Below, piece by piece: positions 38,110 through 48,599 of a DNA stretch of 64,000 nt. The position numbers and the translations under genes are program-made. Within the stretch, counting starts at the first letter, position 1. Each line of letters starts with the position of its first letter. The DNA is from Vicinamibacterales bacterium (GTDB lineage: Bacteria; Acidobacteriota; Vicinamibacteria; Vicinamibacterales; 2-12-FULL-66-21), in assembly GCA_036496585.1 (NCBI GenBank), contig DASXLB010000072.1, forward strand, positions 1-64,000, in the 5' to 3' direction. The notes under the pieces were generated by a model. The model was not told the DNA's origin and made no database searches. It was given only the letters and a program-made list of their open reading frames with translations.

Positions 38110-40740
38110 ATGACGCCTGACGCCGAACGCTGGAGCCGCATCAAGACCGTGTTTCTCGAGGCGGCGGCGCTCGACCCGTCGGCCCGCCCGCAGTGGATCG
38201 CGAACGCCTGCGACGGGGACGCCGAGTTGGTCCGCGAGGTCGCCACGCTGCTGCAAGCCCACGACAGCGCCGGAGATTTCCTGGCGTCGCCAGCGCTGGC
38301 GGTGCCCGAGGCCGCGGCCGCGATGGTCGAGGCGACGCGGCTCAGCGTCGAGCAAACCGTTCCAGTGCGCTGCGGTCCCTACCGGATCCTGCGTGAATTC
38401 GCCCGCGGTGGCATGGGCGTCGTCTATCTGGGCGCGCGCGCCGACGATCAATTCGAGAAGACGGTGGCCATCAAGATCATTTCCGGCCACCTGCTCCATC
38501 CGGCCGCGCTCCGACGCTTTCACGATGAACGCCGGATCCTGGCGATGCTCGATCACCCAAACATCGGCCGTCTCCTCGACGCGGGCGCCACCGAAACGGG
38601 CGTGCCCTACGTCGTGATGGACTACATCGACGGCCAGCCTCTCGACGAATATTGTGCGACGCGCGCCGTCCCGATTGCCGGCCGCGTCGCGCTGATGATC
38701 AAGGTCTGCGCCGCCGTTCAGCACTCACACCAGCATCTGGTCGTCCACCGCGACATCAAGGCGCGAAACGTGCTGGTGACACCCGACGGGGAGCCCAAGC
38801 TGCTTGATTTCGGTATCGCCAAGCTGCTCGATTCGACCGGGATCGACACCAGCGTCACGCGGACGGGCCTCCGCACGCTGACACCCGACAGCGCGAGCCC
38901 CGAGCAGGTGCGAGGCGAACCGGTCACCGTGCTGACCGACGTGTATTCGCTCGGCGTCCTGTTGTATCGACTGCTGGCCGAGCGGAGCCCCTATCGCGGC
39001 AGCATGACGACGGAGTCCTCGATCGCGCGCGCGATCTGCGAAGAAGAGCCGATCGTGCCGAGCAGTGCCGCGGCTGCGGAGCCGTCCGCGAGCGCGGAGG
39101 ACCTCGCGGCGGCGCGCCACCGCGCACGGGAGCTGCGCGGCGACCTGGACCTGATTACGCTCAAAGCGCTCGACAAGGATCCTCGGCGTCGCTACGGCTC
39201 GGTCGAGCAGCTCGCCCAGGATCTGCAGCGGCATCTCGACGGCCGGCCGATTGTCGCGGCGCCCGATTCATGGGGCTATCGCACCCGCAAATTCGTGGCG
39301 CGGCATCGTGGCGCTGTCGGTGCGGCCGCGCTCCTCACGCTGTCGCTCGCCGCGGGTATTGCCGCAACGGGCTGGGAGGTCCATGTCGCGCGGCAGGAAC
39401 GCAACCGCGCCGAACGGCGTTTCAATGACGTGCGCCGGCTGGCGAATTCCTTCCTGTTCGAGTTTCACGACGCGATCGAGGGGCTGCCGGGATCGACCCG
39501 GGCCCGCGAGCTCGTCGTCCGTCGCGCCCTGCAGTATCTCGACAGCCTGGCCAATGAATCGGCGCACGATCCCTCACTGCAGCGCGAACTGGCCAGCGCC
39601 TATGAGCGGGTGGGCGACGTCCAGGGGCTGCCATCGTTCGCCAACCTCGGCGACACTCCAGGCGCGATCCGCAGCCACCTGGCGGCGCTGACCCTGCGCG
39701 AGCCGCTGGCGGCGTCGAGCCCGTCCGACCCGGCGCTGACGCGCGAGCTCGCCACGACGCACATTCATCTCAGCAGCCTTCTCGAGGTGACCAGTCAGCT
39801 GCCCGCGGCGATCGACCACGCCCGGCGCGCGCTGGCGATCCGCGTGGCGCTGCAGTCGTCCGGGCCCGACGGCGTTGACGACCGCGTCGCGCTCGCTGCC
39901 GGCTATCACCAGGTCGGGCGCGTCATGAGCGCAACGGGCGACTGGAAGGCGGCGCTCGACAGCGCGCAGCGCGAGGCGGCGGTCTTCGAGTCGATTCTGA
40001 CGGCGGATCCGGGCAGCAGCCGCGCGCAGCGCAACGCCGCCATCGGCTACCGTCAGCTGGGTGCACACCTCGAAAGAGCGCGCGATCGTGATGCCGCGCT
40101 GGCCAACTATCGCAAGGCTGTCGCGCTCGACGAGCGCCGCGCCGCGGCGAGTCCTACGGATCGGCAGGCGCATCTCGACCTGTCGTTCGACTACGGCGCG
40201 ATCGGGTATCTGCTCTCGACGCAAGGGAATGTCGAGGAGGCCCTGCGCAGCTATGCGCAGGCGCTGTCGTTGCGGGAGGCAGCGGCGGCGGCGGATCCGA
40301 ACGACGTCGAAGCGATTGAAGCGGTCGGCCGGGCTCATCTGAGCATCGGTCAGGTGCTGCGCCGTGCCGGCAGGGCGCCGGAGGCCATCTCCGAGTTTCA
40401 GAAAGCCCTGCCGATCGCGCTGAAGCGGTCTTCGGCGGATCCGGTCAATCGATCGACCGGCGATCACGTAGCCAACGTCTACGGCGCTCTCGCGGGAGTC
40501 AACGCCGAGCGGGCCGCGACGACCACGGACCGTGCCGAATCCGCGCGTGCCTATCGCGCCGCTCGCGGCTGGGCGCAAGAGGCACTGGCGATCCGCACCG
40601 TCCACCGCGCGTCCGGCACGACCCCGTCGTCCGCCCAGAGCGAGATCGACTCCCTGACGGCACTCATCGCCAAGTGCGATCTCGCGCTGAATGGATTGGC
40701 CACGGTCTCACCGCCGGCCGGCGGATTGCGGCGTCGATAG
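38110..40740 (+). CDS. Ser/Thr protein kinase with TPR repeats
   Basis: An 876-residue kinase. A helical leader (1-75) is followed by the catalytic domain (about 88-360) with ARGGMGVVYLGARADD, ATP lysine K122 in VAIKIISG, HRDIKARN (about 214-221) and DFGIAK. A membrane helix (about 401-425) leads to a long TPR-like region (about 430-860) with repeats such as GYRQLGAHLERARDRDAALANYRKAVALDE. TPRs probably recruit partner proteins. ATG 38110 is annotated; GTG 38104 is an alternative that overlaps the sigma factor stop by four bases. Confidence 0.9.
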   Translation: MTPDAERWSRIKTVFLEAAALDPSARPQWIANACDGDAELVREVATLLQAHDSAGDFLASPALAVPEAAAAMVEATRLSVEQTVPVRCGPYRILREFARGGMGVVYLGARADDQFEKTVAIKIISGHLLHPAALRRFHDERRILAMLDHPNIGRLLDAGATETGVPYVVMDYIDGQPLDEYCATRAVPIAGRVALMIKVCAAVQHSHQHLVVHRDIKARNVLVTPDGEPKLLDFGIAKLLDSTGIDTSVTRTGLRTLTPDSASPEQVRGEPVTVLTDVYSLGVLLYRLLAERSPYRGSMTTESSIARAICEEEPIVPSSAAAAEPSASAEDLAAARHRARELRGDLDLITLKALDKDPRRRYGSVEQLAQDLQRHLDGRPIVAAPDSWGYRTRKFVARHRGAVGAAALLTLSLAAGIAATGWEVHVARQERNRAERRFNDVRRLANSFLFEFHDAIEGLPGSTRARELVVRRALQYLDSLANESAHDPSLQRELASAYERVGDVQGLPSFANLGDTPGAIRSHLAALTLREPLAASSPSDPALTRELATTHIHLSSLLEVTSQLPAAIDHARRALAIRVALQSSGPDGVDDRVALAAGYHQVGRVMSATGDWKAALDSAQREAAVFESILTADPGSSRAQRNAAIGYRQLGAHLERARDRDAALANYRKAVALDERRAAASPTDRQAHLDLSFDYGAIGYLLSTQGNVEEALRSYAQALSLREAAAAADPNDVEAIEAVGRAHLSIGQVLRRAGRAPEAISEFQKALPIALKRSSADPVNRSTGDHVANVYGALAGVNAERAATTTDRAESARAYRAARGWAQEALAIRTVHRASGTTPSSAQSEIDSLTALIAKCDLALNGLATVSPPAGGLRRR

Positions 40741-40753
40741 GCGGCACGGCTGA

Positions 40754-43062
<2,309 letters not shown>

Positions 43063-43079
43063 ACAGCGAGCGGTGACGT

Positions 43080-44036
43080 CTACAGCCGCGCGAGATCCTG
43101 CTCGAGGCGGCCGATGATCGCCGAGACGGCATTCGCCTGCGCCTCGGTGACCGTCACGCCAAGATTGGCGATCAGCGCGCCCTGACGCGCGTTGCGCGCG
43201 CCGACGATGCAACCGGTGACTCCGGGCGTGCCGAGGAGGACGCCGATGCAGAGCTGCGGACAGCTCAGCCCTCCCGCGATGGCGATCTCGGTGATCTCGC
43301 GGATCGCGTCGAGATGCCGCGCGAATCGAGGCCCGGCATAGTCTTTGTGCGAGCCGCGCGTGTCGCCGGGGGGAAAGGTCTTGTCCTTCGACCACGTGCC
43401 GAATAGCAGGCCGCGGAAGAGCGGCGAGTAGGCAACGACGCCGACGTCGTGGCCGTTGCACCACGGCAGGACGGTGTCCTTCACCGCCGGCCGCAGGATG
43501 CTGTAAGGCGACTGCAGCGAGTGCAGCGGCACTCCGGTCGCAGTCCACGCCTCCAGTTGCGCGACGGAGTAGTTCGACACCCCGATCGCGCGGATCTTGC
43601 CGGCCTCGAGCAGCTCCTCGCACGCCCGCGCCGTCTCTGCGATGGGATCCTCGGAGGGCCAGTGCTGCTGGAAGAGGTCGACGTGATCGACGCCGAGCCG
43701 CTTCAGGCTCGCGTCGCACTCGGCGATGACTTCGGCGCGGCTGGCGGCCCGACGGTTCACCGCAGTATCGGACCCGACGCCAAACTTCGTGAAGATGAAT
43801 GGCCGGCGCGACGCAGGGAGGGCTCGTACGGCGCGGCCGACGATGAGTTCCGAGTGACCGCCGCCGTAGATCGGCGCGGTATCGATCCAGTTGACGCCGT
43901 TGTCCACCGCGGCGTGGATAGCGGCCGTACTCTCGGCGTCGTCCTGGCTGCCCCACATCCAGCCGCCGATCGCCCAGCTGCCGAGGCCAACCGTCGAGAT
44001 ATCGAGTCCGGACGCGCCCAACTTCCGTTGCTGCAT
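43080..44036 (-). CDS. Aldo/keto reductase
   Basis: A 318-residue NAD(P)H-dependent aldo/keto reductase. Seen: LGSWAIGGWMWG, the catalytic Asp and Tyr region GVNWIDTAPIYGGGHSE, the Lys region FIFTKFG, the His region VDLFQQHWPS and GVSNYSVAQLE. It has no export signal. It lies 50 bp downstream of the RraA-family aldolase gene on the same strand, so it is probably the third gene of the galB-ligK operon, where it could reduce or oxidise a ring-cleavage or side-chain carbonyl. The exact substrate is unknown. Confidence 0.9.
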   Translation of the reverse strand: MQQRKLGASGLDISTVGLGSWAIGGWMWGSQDDAESTAAIHAAVDNGVNWIDTAPIYGGGHSELIVGRAVRALPASRRPFIFTKFGVGSDTAVNRRAASRAEVIAECDASLKRLGVDHVDLFQQHWPSEDPIAETARACEELLEAGKIRAIGVSNYSVAQLEAWTATGVPLHSLQSPYSILRPAVKDTVLPWCNGHDVGVVAYSPLFRGLLFGTWSKDKTFPPGDTRGSHKDYAGPRFARHLDAIREITEIAIAGGLSCPQLCIGVLLGTPGVTGCIVGARNARQGALIANLGVTVTEAQANAVSAIIGRLEQDLARL

Positions 44037-44086
44037 CGGACGATTATATCGACGGCTGCCAGCGGCGATCGAACGCCTGGCGCTGG

Positions 44087-44764
44087 TCAGTCCTTCCAGA
44101 CGACGCCGCGGGCGGCCAGGACGTCGCGCAGGCCGTAGATGTCGAGCCCGAGCTCGCCGGCCTTCAGCCGCGCGCGGGTCAGTTCTTCCTTGGCGAGCCG
44201 CGCATTCGCCGCGGCGACGACGGCTGGCGCCGTGTCACGCGGCACGATCACGACACCGTCGGCGTCGGCGATCACGACGTCGCCGGGATGCACCATCGCG
44301 CCGGCGCAGGTGATCGGAATGTTGACGCTGCCGGCGATCAGCTTGCCCGTGCCCTGGGCGGAGATGGCCTTCGACCAGACAGGGAAGCCGAGCGCTGTGA
44401 TGTCGGTCGTGTCGCGGACGCCAGCATCGATGACGAGACCGGCCACTCCGAGCGTGCGGCACGACTCGGCGAGCAGGTCGCCGAACATTCCGTGAGTCGA
44501 CTCGCCGTCGGCCGCGACGACGAGCACGTCCCCCTTGTGGACGACGGCGAGCGCGGCGTGCAGCATGAGATTGTCACCCGCCCCGCACAGAACCGTGACC
44601 GCGCTGCCGGCGACGCGGGCGCCCGTGAAGAGGGGGCGGATGCAGGGCGCGAGGAGACCGGCCTTGTTCTGCGCCTCGTGAACCGTGGCGACGCCGCAGG
44701 CGCCCAACTTAGCGATGTCGGCCGGATCGGCGCGCGAAATCGTGCGGACGATGGCCGGCGTCAT
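44087..44764 (-). CDS. ligK: 4-carboxy-4-hydroxy-2-oxoadipate aldolase (RraA/LigK/GalC family)
   Basis: A 225-residue class II aldolase of the RraA-like fold. LigK/GalC enzymes cleave 4-carboxy-4-hydroxy-2-oxoadipate into pyruvate and oxaloacetate, and can decarboxylate oxaloacetate. Seen: GVATVHEAQNKAGLLAP at the N-terminus, GDVLVVAADG, the conserved GLVIDAGVRD with the catalytic Arg and metal Asp, and SVNIPITCAGAMVHPGDVVIADADGVVIVP. The C-terminal GELGLDIYGLRDVL is typical of the CHA aldolase branch rather than of RraA itself. Its ATG overlaps the galB stop (ATGA), which supports a functional pair. Confidence 0.85.
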   Translation of the reverse strand: MTPAIVRTISRADPADIAKLGACGVATVHEAQNKAGLLAPCIRPLFTGARVAGSAVTVLCGAGDNLMLHAALAVVHKGDVLVVAADGESTHGMFGDLLAESCRTLGVAGLVIDAGVRDTTDITALGFPVWSKAISAQGTGKLIAGSVNIPITCAGAMVHPGDVVIADADGVVIVPRDTAPAVVAAANARLAKEELTRARLKAGELGLDIYGLRDVLAARGVVWKD

Positions 44765-45477
44765 GCGAGATCACCCGTGACCTGCGGGAACAAGCGCTGA
44801 AACGCCTCGGCGTGGACGATTCCCTTCCGGCCGGAATTGCGGACGGCCTGCGTGCCGCGGCGTCGGCTGAGATCCGAGTAGTAGTCGACGAGGTGCTGCT
44901 GCGCGGCCATCGACTCCATCGCCGCCCGCTTGGTGTCCCATACCGCTGTCACGTCGAGAAGGACGTCGGGGCGGAAGCCGCACTGCTCGGGCTGGTGCGG
45001 CTCGAACATGAAGACCGGCGGGGCGCCGAGCGCGGGTCCCTCCAGCGGATAACCTTCGGCCTGCGCAAAGACACGGGCGTTGAGCGACAGCTGATGCGCC
45101 ATCGGGTGGTCCGGGTTGTAGGGATCGGCAGCCGAGTGGGTGAGCACCAGAGCCGGGCGGCAGGTGCGGTATTCCAGCACCAGCTGCTCGATGAGCGCGT
45201 CGGTGGCACGAAGCGGATAGTCGCCGGCATCGAAGAAGCGGACGTCGGCGCCGAGCAGCCCGGCGGCCCGCTGCGATTCGGCGCGCCGGAGATCCTTGAC
45301 GCGCTCGACCGTCATGCCGGGCTCTCGCCAGGCCCCCTGGCTCTCGCCGCGCTCGCCGAAGGAGAGGCAGAGGATGCGCACCCGCCATCCGCGCGAGGCG
45401 TAGAGCGCGATGGCGCCGCCGGCGCGCCAGACGAAGTCGGCGGCGTGGGCGCTGAACACGAGAACAGTGTCGGCCAT
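44761..45477 (-). CDS. galB: 4-oxalomesaconate hydratase, PIG-L/LmbE fold (GalB type)
   Basis: A 238-residue PIG-L-fold protein. The GalB branch hydrates 4-oxalomesaconate to 4-carboxy-4-hydroxy-2-oxoadipate in gallate and protocatechuate meta-cleavage. Seen: SAHAADFVWRAGGAIA at the N-terminus (GalB-like version of the HPDDE zinc motif), LCLSFGERGESQGAW, LTHSAADPYNPDHPMAH and MFEPHQPEQCGFRPDVLLD, then VRNSGRKGIVHAEAFQRLFPQVT at the end. These segments distinguish it from sugar deacetylases. ATG 45477 is chosen because the conserved region starts there. The galB-ligK order and overlap, and the divergent dioxygenase, agree with the function. Confidence 0.85.
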   Translation of the reverse strand: MADTVLVFSAHAADFVWRAGGAIALYASRGWRVRILCLSFGERGESQGAWREPGMTVERVKDLRRAESQRAAGLLGADVRFFDAGDYPLRATDALIEQLVLEYRTCRPALVLTHSAADPYNPDHPMAHQLSLNARVFAQAEGYPLEGPALGAPPVFMFEPHQPEQCGFRPDVLLDVTAVWDTKRAAMESMAAQQHLVDYYSDLSRRRGTQAVRNSGRKGIVHAEAFQRLFPQVTGDLA

Positions 45478-45484
45478 GGCGCGG

Positions 45485-45528
45485 ATGATACAGGCGAATT
45501 GCACGCCCGTTCAATTGGGTTGTATGAT
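45485..45528. promoter_or_regulatory. Divergent promoter pair with TetR-type operator, site 2
   Basis: TTGCACGCCCGTTCAA (45499-45514) is, on the minus strand, TTGAACGGGCGTGCAA, matching sites 1 and 3. Both promoters use it as -35. On the plus strand TTGCAC is followed after 18 bases by TATGAT (45523-45528). On the minus strand TTGAAC is followed after 18 bases by TATCAT (45485-45490). One bound repressor would therefore cover both divergent promoters. Confidence 0.65.
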
Positions 45529-45561
45529 GCGCGCCTATGTACGGAGAGGGGAAGGGCGGCG

Positions 45562-46449
45562 GTGGACGGTAGCGTCACCGCCGCGGTCCGCAGCTGGCAC
45601 GCCTTGCTCGGCGAGTATCCGGGCACGCGCGCGCTGCGCGACGGCCGCGTCGAGTCGGCGCTGCTCCGCCTCGAATTCGCCGACGTCGCCGTACCCAACA
45701 AAGCGTTCAAGCGCGTCGTCCGCGACCTCGAGTTCGACGTCGCGGAGCTGGCGCTGATGACCTTTCTGATGGCGCGTGCCCGCGGCGTGCCGCTCCGCCT
45801 CCTGCCGATTGCGCTCTTCAGCCGCAATCCCCTGCGCTACCTGGTCTGCCGCGCGGACGGGGGGAGGCTGCATCCGCGCGGCCTGGCCGGCCGTAGCATC
45901 GCCGCCCGCTCCTACACCACGACCACGGCGGTCTGGGCCCGGGCGCTGCTGGTCGATCAATTTGATATCGACCTCGATCAGCTCCGATGGCTGACCTGCG
46001 AAGAAGGGCACGTCGCCGGCCTCTCGGACCCGCCGAACGTGCAGTGCGACCCCGGTCACGCAGACCTGGTCGGGATGCTGCTCGACGGCGTGGTGGATGC
46101 CGCGATCGTCGATCCGGTGCCCGACGATCGGCGGCTCACGACGGTGGTTCCGAACCCGGACGCGCCGTGGCGGGCCTGGCAGGCCAGGACGGGGGCGCGG
46201 ACGATCAATCACGTGGTCGTCGTGCGGGAATCGCTGGCCGGAAGCACGACGCACATGCGCGAGCTGTTCCGGCTGTTCCAGGACAGCCAGGCGCTCGCCG
46301 GCCCGGCGGCAAACGGCGCGATCTCCGGATTCGACGGGATGGCGCGCAGCCTCGAGGTGGCGGCCGCGACGGCTGCCGCGCAGCACCTGCTTCCGCACCC
46401 GCTGAGCATCGACGATGTGATGACCGGCACGCTGGCCTCGTTGACGTGA
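45562..46449 (+). CDS. 4,5-dihydroxyphthalate decarboxylase-like protein
   Basis: A 295-residue cytoplasmic protein with the substrate-binding-protein-like fold of 4,5-dihydroxyphthalate decarboxylases. Seen: YPGTRALRDGRVE at the N-terminus, FKRVVRDLEFDVAELALMTFLMARA, PLRLLPIALFSRNPLRYLVCR, GRSIAARSYTTTTAVWARALLVDQF, and the C-terminal INHVVVVRESLA. Characterised members turn 4,5-dihydroxyphthalate into protocatechuate. The exact substrate here is inferred. I chose GTG 45562, in frame just before the conserved region and behind a purine-rich AGGGGAAGGG; no in-frame ATG fits. It is divergent from galB and coupled to the dioxygenase. Confidence 0.8.
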   Translation: MDGSVTAAVRSWHALLGEYPGTRALRDGRVESALLRLEFADVAVPNKAFKRVVRDLEFDVAELALMTFLMARARGVPLRLLPIALFSRNPLRYLVCRADGGRLHPRGLAGRSIAARSYTTTTAVWARALLVDQFDIDLDQLRWLTCEEGHVAGLSDPPNVQCDPGHADLVGMLLDGVVDAAIVDPVPDDRRLTTVVPNPDAPWRAWQARTGARTINHVVVVRESLAGSTTHMRELFRLFQDSQALAGPAANGAISGFDGMARSLEVAAATAAAQHLLPHPLSIDDVMTGTLASLT

Positions 46450-47429
46450 GTTCCGAGTTGTCGATGAGCCCATTCCCGGTATTCGGCGACGTCGCCCACC
46501 TCGGCCACGTCGAGCTGTTCACGCCGACCCCCGACGCGAGCCTCGCGTTCTTCACGGCTATCGTCGGGTTGCACGAGACGGCCCGGCTCGGCGACTCGGT
46601 CTACCTCCGCGCATGGGGCGACTACGAGCGGCACACGCTCAAGCTGACCGCGCAGGCCACGTCGGGGTTGGGTCATCTCGGGCTGCGCGTGCGCGACGGC
46701 GCGACATTGCAGCGGTTCGTCGGACGTCTGGACGCGGCCGGGTGCGCCGGCCGGTGGGTCGAAGACGCGCTGCACGGACCAGCCTACCGGTGCGAGACCC
46801 CGGATGGACACGCCGTCGAGCTCTACTTCGAGACGCAGCGCTTCGTCGCGACGCCCGACGTGGCGACCGAGTTCAAGAACCAGCCGCAGCGCTACGTGCC
46901 CCACGGCATCGCGCCGCGGCGGCTCGATCATCTCAACCTGCTCGCCAGCGACGTCGCACCGACGCGCCGCTTCTTCCAGGAGCTGCTCGGCATGCGCCTC
47001 ACCGAGCAGATCGTCTTCGACGACGGCGTCGAGATGGGCGCCTGGACGGCGGCGACCAACAAGTCCTACGACCTCGCGATCACGAAAGATCGCAGCGGCG
47101 CCCGCGCGCGGCTGCATCACCTGACCTACATGATGGACAGCCGCGAAGACGTGCTGCGGGCGGCCGACGTGCTGCGCGACGCGGGCGTGCCGATCGAAAC
47201 CGGACCGCACAAGCACACCATCGGCCAGACCTTCTTCCTGTACTGCTACGAACCCGGAGGAAACCGCTTCGAGATCGGTGCCGGCGGCTATCTGATTCTC
47301 GCTCCCGACTGGCAGCCGGTCGTCTGGACGCAGGCGGAGCGGGCGAAGGGGCAGGCGTGGGGCCTGCAGACGGTCAGCACGTTTCACACCCACGGCACGC
47401 CTCCGGTGCCCGACCCGTCGTCACACTGA
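46446..47429 (+). CDS. Type I extradiol (VOC-fold) ring-cleavage dioxygenase
   Basis: A 327-residue two-domain VOC protein of the catechol 2,3-dioxygenase class, which opens catecholic rings next to the diol using Fe(II) and oxygen. The N-terminal half (about 15-130) is the degenerate domain. The C-terminal half holds the metal triad: H162 (RLDHLNLL), H225 (RLHHLTYMM) and E276 (GNRFEIGAGG). The GTG start overlaps the upstream stop (GTGA); ATG 46464 is an alternative. With a decarboxylase-like gene upstream and galB-ligK opposite, a likely substrate is a trihydroxy- or dihydroxybenzoate. Known protocatechuate/gallate 4,5-dioxygenases belong to a different fold (type II), so this would be unusual. 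Confidence 0.85.
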   Translation: MSSELSMSPFPVFGDVAHLGHVELFTPTPDASLAFFTAIVGLHETARLGDSVYLRAWGDYERHTLKLTAQATSGLGHLGLRVRDGATLQRFVGRLDAAGCAGRWVEDALHGPAYRCETPDGHAVELYFETQRFVATPDVATEFKNQPQRYVPHGIAPRRLDHLNLLASDVAPTRRFFQELLGMRLTEQIVFDDGVEMGAWTAATNKSYDLAITKDRSGARARLHHLTYMMDSREDVLRAADVLRDAGVPIETGPHKHTIGQTFFLYCYEPGGNRFEIGAGGYLILAPDWQPVVWTQAERAKGQAWGLQTVSTFHTHGTPPVPDPSSH

Positions 47430-47438
47430 AATGCCATC

Positions 47439-47452
47439 GTTCGTCCACGAAC
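47439..47452. promoter_or_regulatory. Perfect inverted repeat upstream of the DUF3500 gene
   Basis: GTTCGT-CC-ACGAAC is a perfect 6-2-6 inverted repeat, 28 bp before the DUF3500 ATG and just after the dioxygenase stop. It does not match the TetR operator consensus, so it may be a site for another regulator or a chance palindrome. Confidence 0.3.
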
Positions 47453-47480
47453 AGGTCACTGGTCAGTCGTAGAGACACTC

Positions 47481-48599
47481 ATGATCCACCACAGTCGACA
47501 GGCATTCGTACTCGGCGTGGCGCTGCTCGCGGCGCCGGCATTGGCGGTCATGCCGCAGCGGAGTTCCGCCAACCCAGCGGCCGCGGGCACCGCTCGCATC
47601 GTGGCCGAGGCGCAGGCTGTGCTGTCGTCGCTCGACGCTGCCGAACGGGCCAAGGTGCAGTTCCGGTGGGACGACACAGAACAGCGCCGGCGCTGGTCGA
47701 ACTTCCCGAGCCCGATGTTCGAACGGCAGGGGCTGCGGCTCGGCGACACGACTGACGCGCAGCGGGCCGCGATCATGAAGCTGCTGCAGGCGGCATTGAG
47801 CGCGAACGGCTACCGCAAGGTCACCGAGATCATGCGCGGCGACGAGGTGCTCAAGAGCACGGACGGTGGCCGCGGACCGCGCGGCGGCGGGCCTCCCCAA
47901 GGCGGTCCGCCTCCGGGCGGTGGTCCGCCTCCGGGAGGACCGGGACGTGGCCGCGGCCCGGGCGGCGGCCTGACTTTCGGTCAGGACCAGTACTGGCTCG
48001 CCTTCCTTGGGACGCCGTCGACGACGACTCCGTGGATGCTGCAGTTCGGCGGGCATCATCTGGCGATCAATCTGACGATTGGCGGCGCCGACGCGAGCAT
48101 GACCCCGAGCCTGCCCGCGGCGCAGCCGGCCAGCTACACCTTCGAAGGCAGGGAAGTCCGGCCGCTCGGCCAGGAGAACGACAAGGCGTTCGCGCTGATC
48201 AACGCGCTCGACGACGCCCAGCGCAAGCAGGCGATCCTGACTTACCGCGTCGCCGACCTCGTGCTCGGGCCGACCCAGGACGGCAAGACGATCCAGCCGG
48301 AGGGGATCAAGGCGGCCGCGCTCACGCCGAAGCAGCAGGACATGCTGCTCGACCTGGTGAAGGAATGGGCCGGCATTGTCACCGACGCCTACGGCGAGCC
48401 GCGGATGGCGGAGCTGCGCGCCAATCTTCTCCAGACGTACTTTACGTGGAGCGGTCCGACGACGAACGGATCGGCGGCCTATTTCCGGATCCAGGGGCCG
48501 ACGCTGGTCATCGAGTACGCGCCGCAGGGCAGCGTCGATCACATTCACACGATCTACCGCGATCCGACCAACGACTATGGTGCCAGGTTCGCGAAATAG
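47481..48599 (+). CDS. Exported DUF3500 protein
   Basis: A 372-residue secreted DUF3500 protein. Signal peptide about 1-23. The family core is seen as RWSNFPSPMFERQGLRLGDTTDAQRAAIMKLLQAALSANGYRKVTEIMRGDEVL, then DQYWLAFLGTPSTTTPWMLQFGGHHLAINLTI, ALTPKQQDMLLDLVKEW and IQGPTLVIEYAPQG...DHIHTIYRDPTNDYG. A Gly/Pro-rich insert (about 133-163, GPPPGGGPPPGG-like repeats) splits the domain. No activity is known for DUF3500; members often sit beside secondary-metabolite or aromatic catabolism genes. The following gene overlaps its last 23 bases. Confidence 0.88.
   Translation: MIHHSRQAFVLGVALLAAPALAVMPQRSSANPAAAGTARIVAEAQAVLSSLDAAERAKVQFRWDDTEQRRRWSNFPSPMFERQGLRLGDTTDAQRAAIMKLLQAALSANGYRKVTEIMRGDEVLKSTDGGRGPRGGGPPQGGPPPGGGPPPGGPGRGRGPGGGLTFGQDQYWLAFLGTPSTTTPWMLQFGGHHLAINLTIGGADASMTPSLPAAQPASYTFEGREVRPLGQENDKAFALINALDDAQRKQAILTYRVADLVLGPTQDGKTIQPEGIKAAALTPKQQDMLLDLVKEWAGIVTDAYGEPRMAELRANLLQTYFTWSGPTTNGSAAYFRIQGPTLVIEYAPQGSVDHIHTIYRDPTNDYGARFAK
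47904..47935 (+). repeat. 18-bp-period coding repeat in the DUF3500 gene
   Basis: GGTCCGCCTCCGGG occurs at 47904-47917 and 47922-47935, an 18-bp period that encodes a Gly-Pro-Pro-Pro-Gly-Gly repeat. It forms the core of the low-complexity linker of this protein. Confidence 0.6.
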
